Below, in pieces: positions 1 through 8,190 of a DNA stretch of 64,000 nt. Both the position numbers and the translations under genes were made by a program. This DNA comes from JAJTFA01 sp051715425 (GTDB lineage Bacteria > Bacteroidota > Bacteroidia > UKL13-3), in NCBI GenBank assembly GCA_051715425.1, contig JBPXJS010000042.1, positions 1 to 64,000 of the forward strand. The letters are read 5' to 3'. Each line of letters starts with the position of its first letter. The stretch's first letter is position 1. Below the pieces are notes generated by a model. It saw only the letters and a list, made by a program, of their open reading frames with translations, ran no database searches and had not been told where the DNA came from.

Positions 1-1
1 C

Positions 2-553
2 TATCAATGGAGAAAAGGAACCACTCTTCTGGTTAACGGAGGAAATATATCCGGAGCAAACGGAGATAGTTTAAAAATTAATCCGGCAGGTATTTCAGAT
101 GCCGGATCAAATTATAATGTTATTATAAGTGGAACCTGTTCAGCCAATGATACCTCGTTAAATGTGTCGTTAATAGTAGGTTTCCCTTTAATCGTTCATT
201 CTGCACCTGTTAATCAGGCAGTATGTTCCGGAGGTACTGCCGTTTTTACCACCAATGTTTCCGGAGGTGGTATCACCTATCAGTGGAGAAAAGGTACAGT
301 GAACCTTATTAACGGAGGAAATATTTCCGGTGCAAATTCTGATAGCCTCATTATTAACCCAGTGAATATCGTGGATTCAGGATTTAATTATCACGTGATT
401 ATAGCCGGAGCATGTTCCGCTAATGACACTTCTGCAAATGTTACACTTGCAGTAACACCTACACCTGTGGCAATTGCCGGCAGCAACTCTCCGGTTTGTA
501 ATGGAAGTAGTCTGTTACTTACTTCTCAGGCCGTTTCAGGCAGTACCTATCAG
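2..553 (+). repeat. Tandem 276-bp repeat units encoding Ig-like modules
   Basis: The codons for YQWRKGT occur at base 2 and again at base 278, a period of 276 bp or 92 codons. The two copies align without gaps through the GGNISGAN and CSANDTS segments but have diverged at many third positions. A third, more distant YQW module begins near 548. The array probably continues upstream of the window. Confidence 0.8.
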
Positions 554-1342
554 TGGTCGGGTCCCCTCGGTTTTTCATCTTCATTGCCCAATCCGGTTAT
601 TCCCAATGTAACACTTTCGAATGCGGGAACTTATATATTAACGTTATCAACCGGGGGCTGTAACTCAATACCTGCAAGTATTAATATAATAGTCTCCAAT
701 TGTGTTGCCGATCTGCAGGTAACTAAAACTGTAAATATTCTTCGGCCTCTTATAGGTCATCAGGTTGTATTTACTATTGTGATAACCAATAACGGACCAT
801 ATGATGCAACCGGAGTAGTTGTCAGCGATATGCTGCAAAGCGGATATGCTTATGTTTCTTCAATCAGCACAAAAGGTGTGTATTTATCTCAAACCGGGAT
901 TTGGAAGATTGATACATTACAAAACGGAGCCTCTGCAACATTGCAAATAACAGCTATTGTAAATGCAACCGGAAACTACAGCAATACAGCCACGGTAAGC
1001 GGATATCAGTCTGATCTGAATTTAACTGATAATATTTCAGTTATTGAAACATTTCCAACAGACTTTTTTATACCTGAAGGATTTTCACCAAATGGTGATG
1101 GAATTAATGATATGTATGTAATACGTGGTATAGAGAGTTATCCTGGAAGCAGCATCAGCATTTACAATCGCTGGGGTAATGAGGTATTCAGCCAGAGTCC
1201 TTATAAAAATAACTGGAATGGAAAAAGTTCATCAGGTCTGATTATAGGTGGAGACGAATTGCCTGTTGGGATCTATTATTATGTACTTGTTTTAGACAAC
1301 AAATCTGCGGTAATAAAAGGAACAATTTATCTGAACAGATAA
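2..1342 (+). CDS. Giant surface protein, 3' part: Ig-like repeats, DUF11, T9SS type B (CHU_C) sorting domain
   Basis: The reading frame is open from base 2, so the 5' part of this gene lies outside the window; an internal GTG at 164 is not a real start. Visible in order: two near-copy Ig-like modules (each with a YQW motif and CSANDTS), a third diverged Ig-like module (about 470-700), a DUF11-type conserved repeat (about 710-1020, starting ADLQVTKTV), and a C-terminal gliding-motility-associated domain (FSPNGDGIND, YNRWGNEVF, GIYYYVLVL). The last is the type B sorting signal of the Type IX secretion system, so the protein should be exported and anchored or released at the cell surface. A PorP/SprF homologue and a PorE-like protein follow at once, the usual partners of type B cargo. 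Specific function is unknown; adhesion is an inference. Confidence 0.9.
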   Translation, partial: YQWRKGTTLLVNGGNISGANGDSLKINPAGISDAGSNYNVIISGTCSANDTSLNVSLIVGFPLIVHSAPVNQAVCSGGTAVFTTNVSGGGITYQWRKGTVNLINGGNISGANSDSLIINPVNIVDSGFNYHVIIAGACSANDTSANVTLAVTPTPVAIAGSNSPVCNGSSLLLTSQAVSGSTYQWSGPLGFSSSLPNPVIPNVTLSNAGTYILTLSTGGCNSIPASINIIVSNCVADLQVTKTVNILRPLIGHQVVFTIVITNNGPYDATGVVVSDMLQSGYAYVSSISTKGVYLSQTGIWKIDTLQNGASATLQITAIVNATGNYSNTATVSGYQSDLNLTDNISVIETFPTDFFIPEGFSPNGDGINDMYVIRGIESYPGSSISIYNRWGNEVFSQSPYKNNWNGKSSSGLIIGGDELPVGIYYYVLVLDNKSAVIKGTIYLNR

Positions 1343-1373
1343 TAGCATCATTAAACAATATAATTAGAATAAT

Positions 1374-2315
1374 ATGAAAACAGTTAATAAAATAATCGTC
1401 TTGCTTGCTATCATATTTGGTAGTGTTAATCTCAATGCGCAGCAAGTGCCTATGTATACCCATTATATGTATAATACATTGGTGATAAATCCGGCATATG
1501 CAGGTAGCAGGGAAGCATTAACAATAACAGCACTTCACAGGTCTCAATGGGTAGGGTTCAAAGGTGCCCCGCTCACACAAACGCTTACCCTTCATGCACC
1601 TTTACGAAACCAGCATATAGGGTTAGGATTAGCCGTTTGTAACGATAAGGCCGGTCCAATGGCCACCACATCAGCCACAGGTAGTTTTGCCTACATCATG
1701 CGGTTAACCGAAAGGTCGAAACTTGCTTTGGGTTTAAGTGCCGGTGCCAGAATATTTCAGGCCAACCTGAGTTCACTGGAATTGGATCAGCAAAACGATC
1801 CTGTATTTGTAAATAATATCAACAGCAAGATTACACCGGATGTTGGTTTCGGTGCTTATTATTCCAGAGAGAGGTTTTATGCGGGAATTTCTATTCCCAA
1901 CCTGCTGGAGAACAGCATTACCAAATCTACAGAGGCAGGTGGTAATACGCTTATCGGGAAAGAACAAAGACATTATTTCCTGATTGCAGGTACCATGCTT
2001 CCACTTTCTGATAATCTTGCTTTTAAGCCCACTGCCTTATTAAAGGTTACCGGTGGAGCGCCTGCGCAGGCTGATGTGACAGCATCGTTTGTTTTAATGA
2101 ACAAACTGCTTCTCGGGGGTATGTTTCGTTCCGGAGATGCCGTGGGAGCATTAATCGGACTTGATATTACTGAGAAGTTACACATTGGTTATTCATACGA
2201 CTGGTCTTATGGTATGAGTTCTTCCAAATACAATCAGGGAAGTCATGAAATTGTATTAAGGTATGATTTTCTCCTTTTTGGGAATAAACAAATTCACACC
2301 CCACGGTATTTCTAA
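1374..2315 (+). CDS. PorP/SprF family type IX secretion membrane protein
   Basis: 313 aa with a signal peptide ending near residue 22 (VNLNAQQ). The start of the mature protein (QQVPMYTHYMYNTLVINPAYAG) is the hallmark of the PorP/SprF family: predicted 14-strand outer-membrane beta-barrels that assist T9SS export and surface retention of type B CTD cargo. It begins 31 bp after the CHU_C gene and ends 17 bp before the PorE-like gene, so the three are very probably one operon with the barrel serving that cargo. Full length for the family. It is one of many paralogues expected in such a genome, so it need not be the core PorP. Confidence 0.92.
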   Translation: MKTVNKIIVLLAIIFGSVNLNAQQVPMYTHYMYNTLVINPAYAGSREALTITALHRSQWVGFKGAPLTQTLTLHAPLRNQHIGLGLAVCNDKAGPMATTSATGSFAYIMRLTERSKLALGLSAGARIFQANLSSLELDQQNDPVFVNNINSKITPDVGFGAYYSRERFYAGISIPNLLENSITKSTEAGGNTLIGKEQRHYFLIAGTMLPLSDNLAFKPTALLKVTGGAPAQADVTASFVLMNKLLLGGMFRSGDAVGALIGLDITEKLHIGYSYDWSYGMSSSKYNQGSHEIVLRYDFLLFGNKQIHTPRYF

Positions 2316-2332
2316 TCTTTAAACTAAAACAA

Positions 2333-4270
2333 ATGAAAAACATCATCATGCCGCTGATTATATCAGCCGGGATTTGCACAAATATATATGCACAGGATAA
2401 GTCGAATAAAGAGTTAAGAGGAGACAAGTATACTTTCAATTATTCTTATAGTAAAGCTGTTGAATCCTATAAAGATTCCAAAAGCCTAACCCCATCAGGA
2501 CAACGAAGTCTTGCTGAAAGTTACCGCAATCTCGATTCCAATACCTTGGCAGAAGAAACCTATGCTGCATTAATTAACAATGCTGCAGGCGTAATACCAG
2601 AAGATTATTTTAATTATTCAATGGTGCTCAAGGATAACGGCAAGTATGCAGAAGCCGGATTTTCAATGGATAAGTTTATTGGTTTAGCACCCAATGATAT
2701 CAGGGCAAAAGATTTTGCTGCCAACAGGATAAATCTGAACAGAATGCTGAAGGATAACAGACAATACAGGGTAACAGCCCAACGGGTTAACTCACCTGCC
2801 GTGGATTTTGCTCCCAGTTATTATAAAGATAAAGTGATTTTTACATCCAGCAGAACAAATAAGGTTCTTCCAAAAGAAGATAATTGGCTGAAACAACCAT
2901 ACCTTGATATGTATATTTCCGAGGTAAATGACGGTCAGTTGAAGAGTCCGGTAGTATTCGATAGTAAACTGAACGGAAAAATGCATGACGGTCCGGCAAG
3001 TTTTAGTAAAGATGGGTCGGTAATTGCATTCACCCGAAATCATTATAAGGACAAGAGTAAAGATAAGGTGGTAGAACTGCAGATTTACTTTAGCTACTAC
3101 AAGGACGGTGAATGGACTGAGCCTGAACCATTCATTTTAAATAATGCACAATACTCAGTGGGGCACCCTTGTTTAACTGCCAATGGGAATACCCTCTATT
3201 TTACCAGTGATATGCCAGGTGGATTGGGTGGAGCAGATATTTACAGAACCACCAAAGATATGAATGGTGTGTGGGCTAAACCGGAAAACCTGGGTAATCA
3301 GGTGAACACAGAAAGTGATGAGATGTTTCCGTTTTATGAAGAAAACAGCAAAAAATTGTTATTCACCTCTAATGGACGTTATGGACTGGGAGGGCTCGAT
3401 ATATTTATATGCGATTTAACACCGCAGGGGTTTGAAAAGGTATATAATCCGGGTTATCCCATAAATACCAGGTACGATGATTTTTCGGCTATTGTAAACG
3501 ATAAAATGACCCAGGGCTATTTCTCCTCCAACCGGATTGGAGGAAGCGGGTCAGATGATATATATGCATTTGAGATTTTACCTGTAGATAGTGGAAAAAA
3601 GATTGACGGTATAGCAAAAGAGAAAAATGGCACCATTGTACCTCATACATTTATTACACTATCTGATGAAAACGATAACATGCTTGATACCATAACCACA
3701 TCGGTTAACGGTTCTTACAGTTTTGTTGCGGCAGCAAATAGAAATTATAAGCTGCGGGGTAGAAAAGACAAATTTAATGATGGCACAAATGTGGCAAGCA
3801 CTTTTGGTAAGGAATATATAGTGAAGGCAGATGTGGTATTGATGAAAAAACAGGATCCCATTCGTGTTGCTCAAAAGTTAAAGGTAAAAGCCGATTTAGC
3901 AGTTGTACTGGAGTTGAATCCCATCTATTTTGACCTGGATAAATACAATATACGACCTGATGCTGAAATAGAACTGAACAAAATTGTTGAGGTAATGAAT
4001 GATTATCCGGAAATGGTTGTTGAGTTAAGTTCCTATACAGATTGCAGAGCAAGCAGGGGGTATAATCAGGTATTGTCGGATAAAAGGGCAAAAAGTACAA
4101 CTCAATATATTAAACGAAGAATTAGTAAACCCTCAAGAATATCCGGAAATGGTTACGGAGAATCGAAATTGTCAAATACATGTCCGTGTGAGGATGATGT
4201 GGTTTCATCGTGCTCTGATGAAGAATATCAGTTGCAGAGAAATACGGAGTTTATTATTGTCAGGCAATAA
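2333..4270 (+). CDS. OmpA-family protein with TPR, PD40 propeller and CRD (PorE-like)
   Basis: 645 aa. Signal peptide to about residue 21 (NIYAQ), TPR-like helices about 35-140, a PD40 beta-propeller with about five FTSxR/FTSN-type blades (about 155-415, for example GGLGGADIY and GGLGGLDIF), a carboxypeptidase-regulatory-like beta-sandwich about 425-505, and a C-terminal OmpA-like peptidoglycan-binding domain (YFDLDKYNIRPDA, then TDCRAS and RAKSTTQYI). This order matches PorE, the T9SS component linking the trans-envelope machine to peptidoglycan, but the same architecture is found in many accessory paralogues placed after porP/sprF genes. I favour an accessory anchor for the upstream surface protein. 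Confidence 0.88.
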   Translation: MKNIIMPLIISAGICTNIYAQDKSNKELRGDKYTFNYSYSKAVESYKDSKSLTPSGQRSLAESYRNLDSNTLAEETYAALINNAAGVIPEDYFNYSMVLKDNGKYAEAGFSMDKFIGLAPNDIRAKDFAANRINLNRMLKDNRQYRVTAQRVNSPAVDFAPSYYKDKVIFTSSRTNKVLPKEDNWLKQPYLDMYISEVNDGQLKSPVVFDSKLNGKMHDGPASFSKDGSVIAFTRNHYKDKSKDKVVELQIYFSYYKDGEWTEPEPFILNNAQYSVGHPCLTANGNTLYFTSDMPGGLGGADIYRTTKDMNGVWAKPENLGNQVNTESDEMFPFYEENSKKLLFTSNGRYGLGGLDIFICDLTPQGFEKVYNPGYPINTRYDDFSAIVNDKMTQGYFSSNRIGGSGSDDIYAFEILPVDSGKKIDGIAKEKNGTIVPHTFITLSDENDNMLDTITTSVNGSYSFVAAANRNYKLRGRKDKFNDGTNVASTFGKEYIVKADVVLMKKQDPIRVAQKLKVKADLAVVLELNPIYFDLDKYNIRPDAEIELNKIVEVMNDYPEMVVELSSYTDCRASRGYNQVLSDKRAKSTTQYIKRRISKPSRISGNGYGESKLSNTCPCEDDVVSSCSDEEYQLQRNTEFIIVRQ

Positions 4271-4357
4271 CCGTTAAGGTGCTCTGCACAATATGTGAAA
4301 GATGTAACAATTGATAAGAGTAGTGTAACAGCTTCAAGCGCCTGAATGACCATCTTT

Positions 4358-4387
4358 GCTTATCAGAGCTTTCGAATTGATAAGCTC
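4358..4387 (+). promoter_or_regulatory. Two mutually exclusive hairpins in the leader of the coiled-coil lipoprotein gene
   Basis: GCTTATCA (4358-4365) can pair with TGATAAGC (4378-4385). Alternatively GAGCTT (4366-4371) can pair with AAGCTC (4382-4387). The two stems share bases 4382-4385 and so cannot form together. They lie about 45-75 nt before the start codon at 4433. This could be a simple RNA switch or coincidence. Confidence 0.3.
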
Positions 4388-4432
4388 AGAAACCAGTTAA
4401 TTAATTTAATAAACATATTAATAATGAACCAT

Positions 4433-4876
4433 ATGAAAACCAATAAAAGAGGATTACTAACAATTACGGCAATGGGTATATTTCTATTGTTTAACAGCGG
4501 ATGTAGTTCGCCAGGACAAAAGGTGGAAAAGGCAAAGGAAGGACTGGAGGAGGCAAAAGAAGATCTTCTGAAGGCTCAAACAGATTCTATAGCAGATTTC
4601 GAATTGTTTAAGAAAGAAGCAGAAGAGCAAATGGCCGCAAATGATGACGTAATAGCTGCTTTTAAAAGAAGATCAACTCAAAAGGGTAAGGTTAAGGCTG
4701 GTGATATGAAAATAATCAATGAACTCGAACAACGCAATGTAAATATCAGGAAAAAAATTGCTGATTACACAGATGCCGATAAAAACAACTGGACTTCATT
4801 TAAGGCAGAAGTTAGGCATGATCTGGAGGGACTTGGAAGTGCACTGAAAGACGTTACGGTTAAAAATTCTAAATAG
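4433..4876 (+). CDS. Coiled-coil lipoprotein, paralogue of the 13615-14037 protein
   Basis: 147 aa from the ATG at 4433, chosen because it directly precedes a lipoprotein signal (KTNKRG, hydrophobic core, lipobox NSGC at about residues 21-24); upstream in-frame ATGs at 4346 and 4424 would add a non-hydrophobic extension. The mature part is almost all charged helix, with heptad-like EKAKEGLEEAKEDLLKAQ near the start, a FELFKKEAEEQ segment, and a NWTSFK segment near the end. The same blocks recur in the 140-aa protein at 13615. I recall related proteins annotated as a stress-response family (sll1863 type), but this name is not secure. Likely an envelope protein of the surrounding stress group. 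Confidence 0.75.
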   Translation: MKTNKRGLLTITAMGIFLLFNSGCSSPGQKVEKAKEGLEEAKEDLLKAQTDSIADFELFKKEAEEQMAANDDVIAAFKRRSTQKGKVKAGDMKIINELEQRNVNIRKKIADYTDADKNNWTSFKAEVRHDLEGLGSALKDVTVKNSK

Positions 4877-4883
4877 GATACAG

Positions 4884-5447
4884 ATGATGAACGCAACTAA
4901 AACAATACTTCTTATGAGCTTAAGTTTATGTTGGGCAGGTACGCAAGCACAGTCTACTTACGGCAAAGTGTTGAATCTGGGAATAGGAGTGGGTGGTTAT
5001 TCCGGCTATTATGGCTATGTGGGACGTTCTGTACCCGTTTTTCATGTCGACTATGAGTTTGATGTGGCCAAAAATTTTACCCTGGCACCTTTTCTTAGCT
5101 TTTACAGGTACAGCAATGAATACTACTGGGGTAACAATAATAATCCATCACGTTATTACTCCTATACAGAAACTGTTGTTCCGGTGGGTGTAAAAGGCAC
5201 CTATTATTTCGATGACCTGTTAAAGGCTAATGAGCGTTGGGATTTTTATCTAGGGGGCTCACTGGGTCTGGCTCTTGTCAACTCTAACTGGGATGATGGT
5301 TATTACGGTGATAAGAACTATTACAGAAAGGGAAGTTCCTTATTTCTCGATTTACACATAGGAACAGAGTTTCACATTAATAAACGGATAGGGCTTTTTG
5401 CAGATATTTCAACCGGAGTTTCAACAATTGGTTTAGCTATACATTAA
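4884..5447 (+). CDS. Small outer-membrane beta-barrel protein
   Basis: 187 aa, signal peptide to about residue 22 (WAGTQAQS). The mature chain is rich in Gly, Tyr and Asn with alternating hydrophobic/polar strands (for example LNLGIGVGGYSGYYGYVG, then FTLAPFLSFYRYSN) and ends in a strand typical of 8-stranded barrels. It starts 7 bp after the lipoprotein stop, so the two are probably co-transcribed. No specific substrate or function can be read from the sequence. Confidence 0.75.
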   Translation: MMNATKTILLMSLSLCWAGTQAQSTYGKVLNLGIGVGGYSGYYGYVGRSVPVFHVDYEFDVAKNFTLAPFLSFYRYSNEYYWGNNNNPSRYYSYTETVVPVGVKGTYYFDDLLKANERWDFYLGGSLGLALVNSNWDDGYYGDKNYYRKGSSLFLDLHIGTEFHINKRIGLFADISTGVSTIGLAIH

Positions 5448-5451
5448 TACC

Positions 5452-5601
5452 ATGAATAATCTGTTATATACATTGGCCGTAGTACTTGTAATCCTTTGGG
5501 CTATCGGTTATCTGGGGTACAATTCAGGAGGTATCATTCACATTTTACTGCTCATCGCATTGATTGCAGTAATACTTCGCTTTATAAAAGGTAAAGGTTA
5601 A
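5452..5601 (+). CDS. lmo0937-family small membrane protein
   Basis: 49 aa (MNNLLYTLAVVLVILWAIGY...), starting 4 bp after the beta-barrel gene. Two hydrophobic segments are separated by a GYNSGGIIH turn and the chain ends in a basic RFIKGKG tail. The LYTLAVVLVILWAIGYLG pattern and the length match the lmo0937-type family, small inner-membrane proteins common in Bacteroidota and often near YtxH, CsbD and Dps genes. The biochemical role is not known to me; the context suggests envelope stress or stationary-phase physiology. Confidence 0.8.
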   Translation: MNNLLYTLAVVLVILWAIGYLGYNSGGIIHILLLIALIAVILRFIKGKG

Positions 5602-5633
5602 CTATCATTCAAATAAATTAAACAACGCTTGTT

Positions 5634-5951
5634 ATGAAAAAATATATCATTTATATCATATCTGCATTTGCGGCATTCCTGGCTGTTCCATTTTATTCTT
5701 CCGGAGAAAATCCTGTTCCGGTAACACATATTTCAAAAGAAGAAAGAAATGCACAAAATCAGGCTATCGTGCATCGCCTGAATCAAATTGATGCAATCGA
5801 TAAATCTACATTAAGTAAAGAAGAAAAAAAGGAGTTGAGAAAAGAAGTACTTGCAATCAGGGACAGACTTAAGACCAATGATAACGGTGGAGTGTATCTT
5901 TCAGTAGGAGCCATTATCGTTATTCTTCTGGTGTTGATTATTGTGTTCTGA
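5634..5951 (+). CDS. Small protein with N-terminal signal and C-terminal membrane anchor
   Basis: 105 aa. An N-terminal hydrophobic signal (about 1-22), a charged helical middle (KEERNAQNQ..., SKEEKKELRKEV) and a strongly hydrophobic last 20 residues (YLSVGAIIVILLVLIIVF). The product is probably held in the inner membrane by its C terminus with the charged part in the periplasm. I do not recognise a named family. It lies 32 bp after the lmo0937-like gene in a run of small membrane-associated genes. Confidence 0.65.
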   Translation: MKKYIIYIISAFAAFLAVPFYSSGENPVPVTHISKEERNAQNQAIVHRLNQIDAIDKSTLSKEEKKELRKEVLAIRDRLKTNDNGGVYLSVGAIIVILLVLIIVF

Positions 5952-6054
5952 TACCAAACACGTGTCAGCAAGAGGGAGCAACACCATAGCCTGATTTCTG
6001 CATCAAGAAGCTCTTTAATCATTTAATCATTCACTAATAGTAACAAAAAAACAC

Positions 6055-6315
6055 ATGGAAAATTCACATCACACTACCAAGGTAATTGGCGCGTTCGTAC
6101 TTGGAGCAGCATTGGGAGCCGTAATGGGCATCCTATTTGCTCCTGCAAAAGGAACTGAAACAAGAAGAAGAATATTGGCAAAAGGGGAGGACCTGACGGA
6201 TGATATAAAGGAAAAACTGGACTTGTTTCTTGAAAGTGTAAAGAACGAAGTTCAAACCGTAAAAGACAGGGCCGGTGAGTTTATGGATAACGGTAAACAA
6301 CACCATAACGCTTAA
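6055..6315 (+). CDS. YtxH domain protein
   Basis: 86 aa. A Gly/Ala-rich membrane segment (VLGAALGAVMGILFAPAKG) is followed by TETRRRI and an amphipathic helix, the standard YtxH pattern (FAPxxGxxTR). The family was named from a Bacillus general-stress gene and is widespread next to stress genes in Bacteroidota; molecular function is not established. It is followed directly by a hairpin that may terminate or attenuate transcription before the holin-like gene. Confidence 0.88.
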   Translation: MENSHHTTKVIGAFVLGAALGAVMGILFAPAKGTETRRRILAKGEDLTDDIKEKLDLFLESVKNEVQTVKDRAGEFMDNGKQHHNA

Positions 6316-6316
6316 G

Positions 6317-6360
6317 ATCAGCCTGGTGGTTTGTTGTAATGTACAGGTTACCGGGCTGAT
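6317..6360 (+). terminator. Stem-loop after the YtxH gene
   Basis: ATCAGCCTGGT (6317-6327) pairs with ACCGGGCTGAT (6350-6360), 11 bp including one G-T pair. It starts one base after the stop codon. The downstream sequence (TTCACTTATTTAT) is only moderately U-rich, so partial termination or RNA stabilisation is more likely than a hard stop. Confidence 0.5.
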
Positions 6361-6392
6361 TTCACTTATTTATAAAATTAATGAACAGGTGA

Positions 6393-6731
6393 ATGGAAGA
6401 TCATTTAATTAAGGAAGATTCACTTCTGGATAAACTGGAGGCTTATGGAGAAACCAGCTTAAAGCTGCTTAAGCTTGAAACAGTGGAGAAAACAGCTGAT
6501 GTTTCTTCGTCTCTGATTTCGCGCTTATTTTTAATGATAGCCATTATCCTCTTTATTGTGATGCTGAGTATTGCAGTGGCTCTTTGGATAGGAGATTATT
6601 ATGGAAGTAACTATATCGGATTTTTAACTTTGGCATCTGTATATGCCATTGCCGTGTTGATCCTGTATTTTGCTCATCCGCTGGTAAAATCTCGTATCAG
6701 TAATTTTATTATTTTAAAAATGCTTAGTTAA
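6393..6731 (+). CDS. Holin-like membrane protein (phage holin family, DUF1469/Holin-X type)
   Basis: 112 aa. An N-terminal charged helix (LIKEDSLLDKLEAYGETSLKLLKLE) is followed by two transmembrane segments (about 50-70 and 80-100), the layout of the DUF1469 or actinobacterial Holin-X family, which is annotated as phage holin but is chromosomal in Bacteroidota and occurs with YtxH genes. No phage genes are nearby, so a lysis role is unlikely. The stop is 3 bp before the next start, giving a tight pair. Confidence 0.7.
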   Translation: MEDHLIKEDSLLDKLEAYGETSLKLLKLETVEKTADVSSSLISRLFLMIAIILFIVMLSIAVALWIGDYYGSNYIGFLTLASVYAIAVLILYFAHPLVKSRISNFIILKMLS

Positions 6732-6734
6732 CTT

Positions 6735-7076
6735 ATGATAAACAAGGTGATATCATCAGCAGATCTTAAGGTTGCTATTGAGCGGTTAAGAGTTCAACAA
6801 TCCGAAAACTGGTTGGACCTGAAGTCTCAGGTGGTGCAGAATGTTGAAGACATAAAACCGGTTAATCTGATTGCTAATTCTATTGGTCGGTTTACTGAAA
6901 GCACCAGTATCAGGCAAAAAGTAGTAAGAACCCTGGTTGGTTTAACTGCAGGTTATCTTATGAAAAAGATTGTGGTGGGCTCATCCAAAAATACATTCAA
7001 ACAGGTACTTGGAAGTATTACCCAGATATTGGTTTCCGGAATGGTATTTAGAAACACCAAACCGAAAACCGTTTAA
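6735..7076 (+). CDS. Hypothetical protein paired with the holin-like gene
   Basis: 113 aa, start 3 bp after the holin-like stop. The first half is charged helix with an SENWLDLKSQV segment; the second half has a weakly hydrophobic stretch (TLVGLTAGYLMKKIVVG) and another near 95-105. It may be a peripheral or single-pass membrane protein that works with its neighbour. I do not recognise the family. The YtxH/holin-like/this-gene triplet is an arrangement I have seen in Bacteroidota. Confidence 0.65.
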   Translation: MINKVISSADLKVAIERLRVQQSENWLDLKSQVVQNVEDIKPVNLIANSIGRFTESTSIRQKVVRTLVGLTAGYLMKKIVVGSSKNTFKQVLGSITQILVSGMVFRNTKPKTV

Positions 7077-7208
7077 GTATTTACGTATAAATAAAGTGCC
7101 TTGCTCTATATAGCATCACACCGTAAAATAATCTTATATATTCTGTCTATCATACCTGATTAGCTTCTATAACCTGAAAGTTCGTCAGATTAAACTAAAT
7201 ATTCTACA

Positions 7209-7685
7209 ATGAATCGTTATTTCACAGGAGATCAGAGGATATCAACCGTAAGGATTGTGGTGAAAGCCGGATTAATCGTTTTTGTATTACTGGTTACCTA
7301 TTTTTTGTTTATGAAATACATGGACCTGATCCAGATAATTGAGTTCAGGGCACTTAATTTCATCATTCTTTTTGGAGGTATTCTTGGTGGATTTATCACT
7401 TATCGGGTAAAGTCCGGCAACTACCCTGAGTATTTGCCGGGTTTATGGTTTGGTTGTTCCATTGCGGCAGCATGCACCATACCATTTGCGCTTTTTGCCG
7501 GTTTTTATTTCCTTGTAATCGATCCCCGTTTGTTGGAACAACTGCATGATACGGTGCCACTAATGGGGGAGTATGTTAATCCACTCACTGTTGTACTCAC
7601 TATTGTGCTGGAGGGAATTGTTTCGGGATTTGTTATCTCATATACCCTGATGCAATATTATAAAAGTGATGCAACCCATATTTAA
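7209..7685 (+). CDS. DUF4199-like membrane protein
   Basis: 158 aa with four predicted transmembrane segments (about 15-35, 45-65, 80-105 and 125-150). The pattern, with a GGILGGFITYR block after the second segment and a C-terminal segment ending QYYKSDA, resembles DUF4199, a small Bacteroidota membrane family of unknown function. It is separated from its upstream neighbour by 132 bp in which I see no gene, and lies 29 bp before dps. Confidence 0.6.
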   Translation: MNRYFTGDQRISTVRIVVKAGLIVFVLLVTYFLFMKYMDLIQIIEFRALNFIILFGGILGGFITYRVKSGNYPEYLPGLWFGCSIAAACTIPFALFAGFYFLVIDPRLLEQLHDTVPLMGEYVNPLTVVLTIVLEGIVSGFVISYTLMQYYKSDATHI

Positions 7686-7714
7686 TTATTTTAACAATTT
7701 AATACCATCTGAAA

Positions 7715-8188
7715 ATGAAACCGGAAATAGGAATAAAAGAAAAACACCTTACCAAAAGCATACAATTGTTATCAGTAGTTTTAGCTGATGAAATGACCCT
7801 TTATATAAAAACAAGAAAATTCCATTGGAATGTGTCAGGAAGCAGTTTTATGGAACTTCATAAATTATTTCAGGATCAATATAATGAACTTGAGGTAATG
7901 GCCGATCTTGTTGCGGAAAGAATAAGTAAGTTGGGAGGCAACACCATAGGTACCATGAATGAGTTTTGCAGCACCACGCGCCTTAAGGAATCTGCAGATA
8001 CCTACCCTGTACAAAAAGACATGATCAAGGAACTTTTATCGGATCATGAAAGTGTGATTGTGAATATAAGAAAGGATATTGAAGAGTTTAGTGAAAAAGG
8101 TAAGGATGCCGGAACCATAGATTTTATAACCGGTATGTTGGAGCAACATGAAACGATTGCCTGGATACTCAGGCGTTATTTAAACTAA
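7715..8188 (+). CDS. dps: Dps ferritin-like DNA-binding/iron-storage protein
   Basis: 157 aa, normal length. Shows the Dps signature FHWNVSG (His37), a second His in MELHKLF, and the ADLVAERI stretch carrying the Asp and Glu ferroxidase ligands, then LGGNTIGTMNEF. Dps assembles as a cytoplasmic dodecamer that oxidises Fe(II) with hydrogen peroxide and stores iron, protecting DNA during oxidative stress or starvation. The stop is only 2 bp before the mlaE start, so it may be translated from the same message as the lipid transporter genes, an unexpected pairing. Confidence 0.95.
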   Translation: MKPEIGIKEKHLTKSIQLLSVVLADEMTLYIKTRKFHWNVSGSSFMELHKLFQDQYNELEVMADLVAERISKLGGNTIGTMNEFCSTTRLKESADTYPVQKDMIKELLSDHESVIVNIRKDIEEFSEKGKDAGTIDFITGMLEQHETIAWILRRYLN

Positions 8189-8190
8189 AG

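Noticed and set aside
2..553. CRISPR-like repeat array
   Set aside because: Repeats are 276 bp, in frame, and encode Ig-like domains.
6393..6731. Possible prophage because of a holin-family gene
   Set aside because: No integrase, capsid, tail or lysin gene nearby; this family is chromosomal in Bacteroidota and occurs with YtxH.
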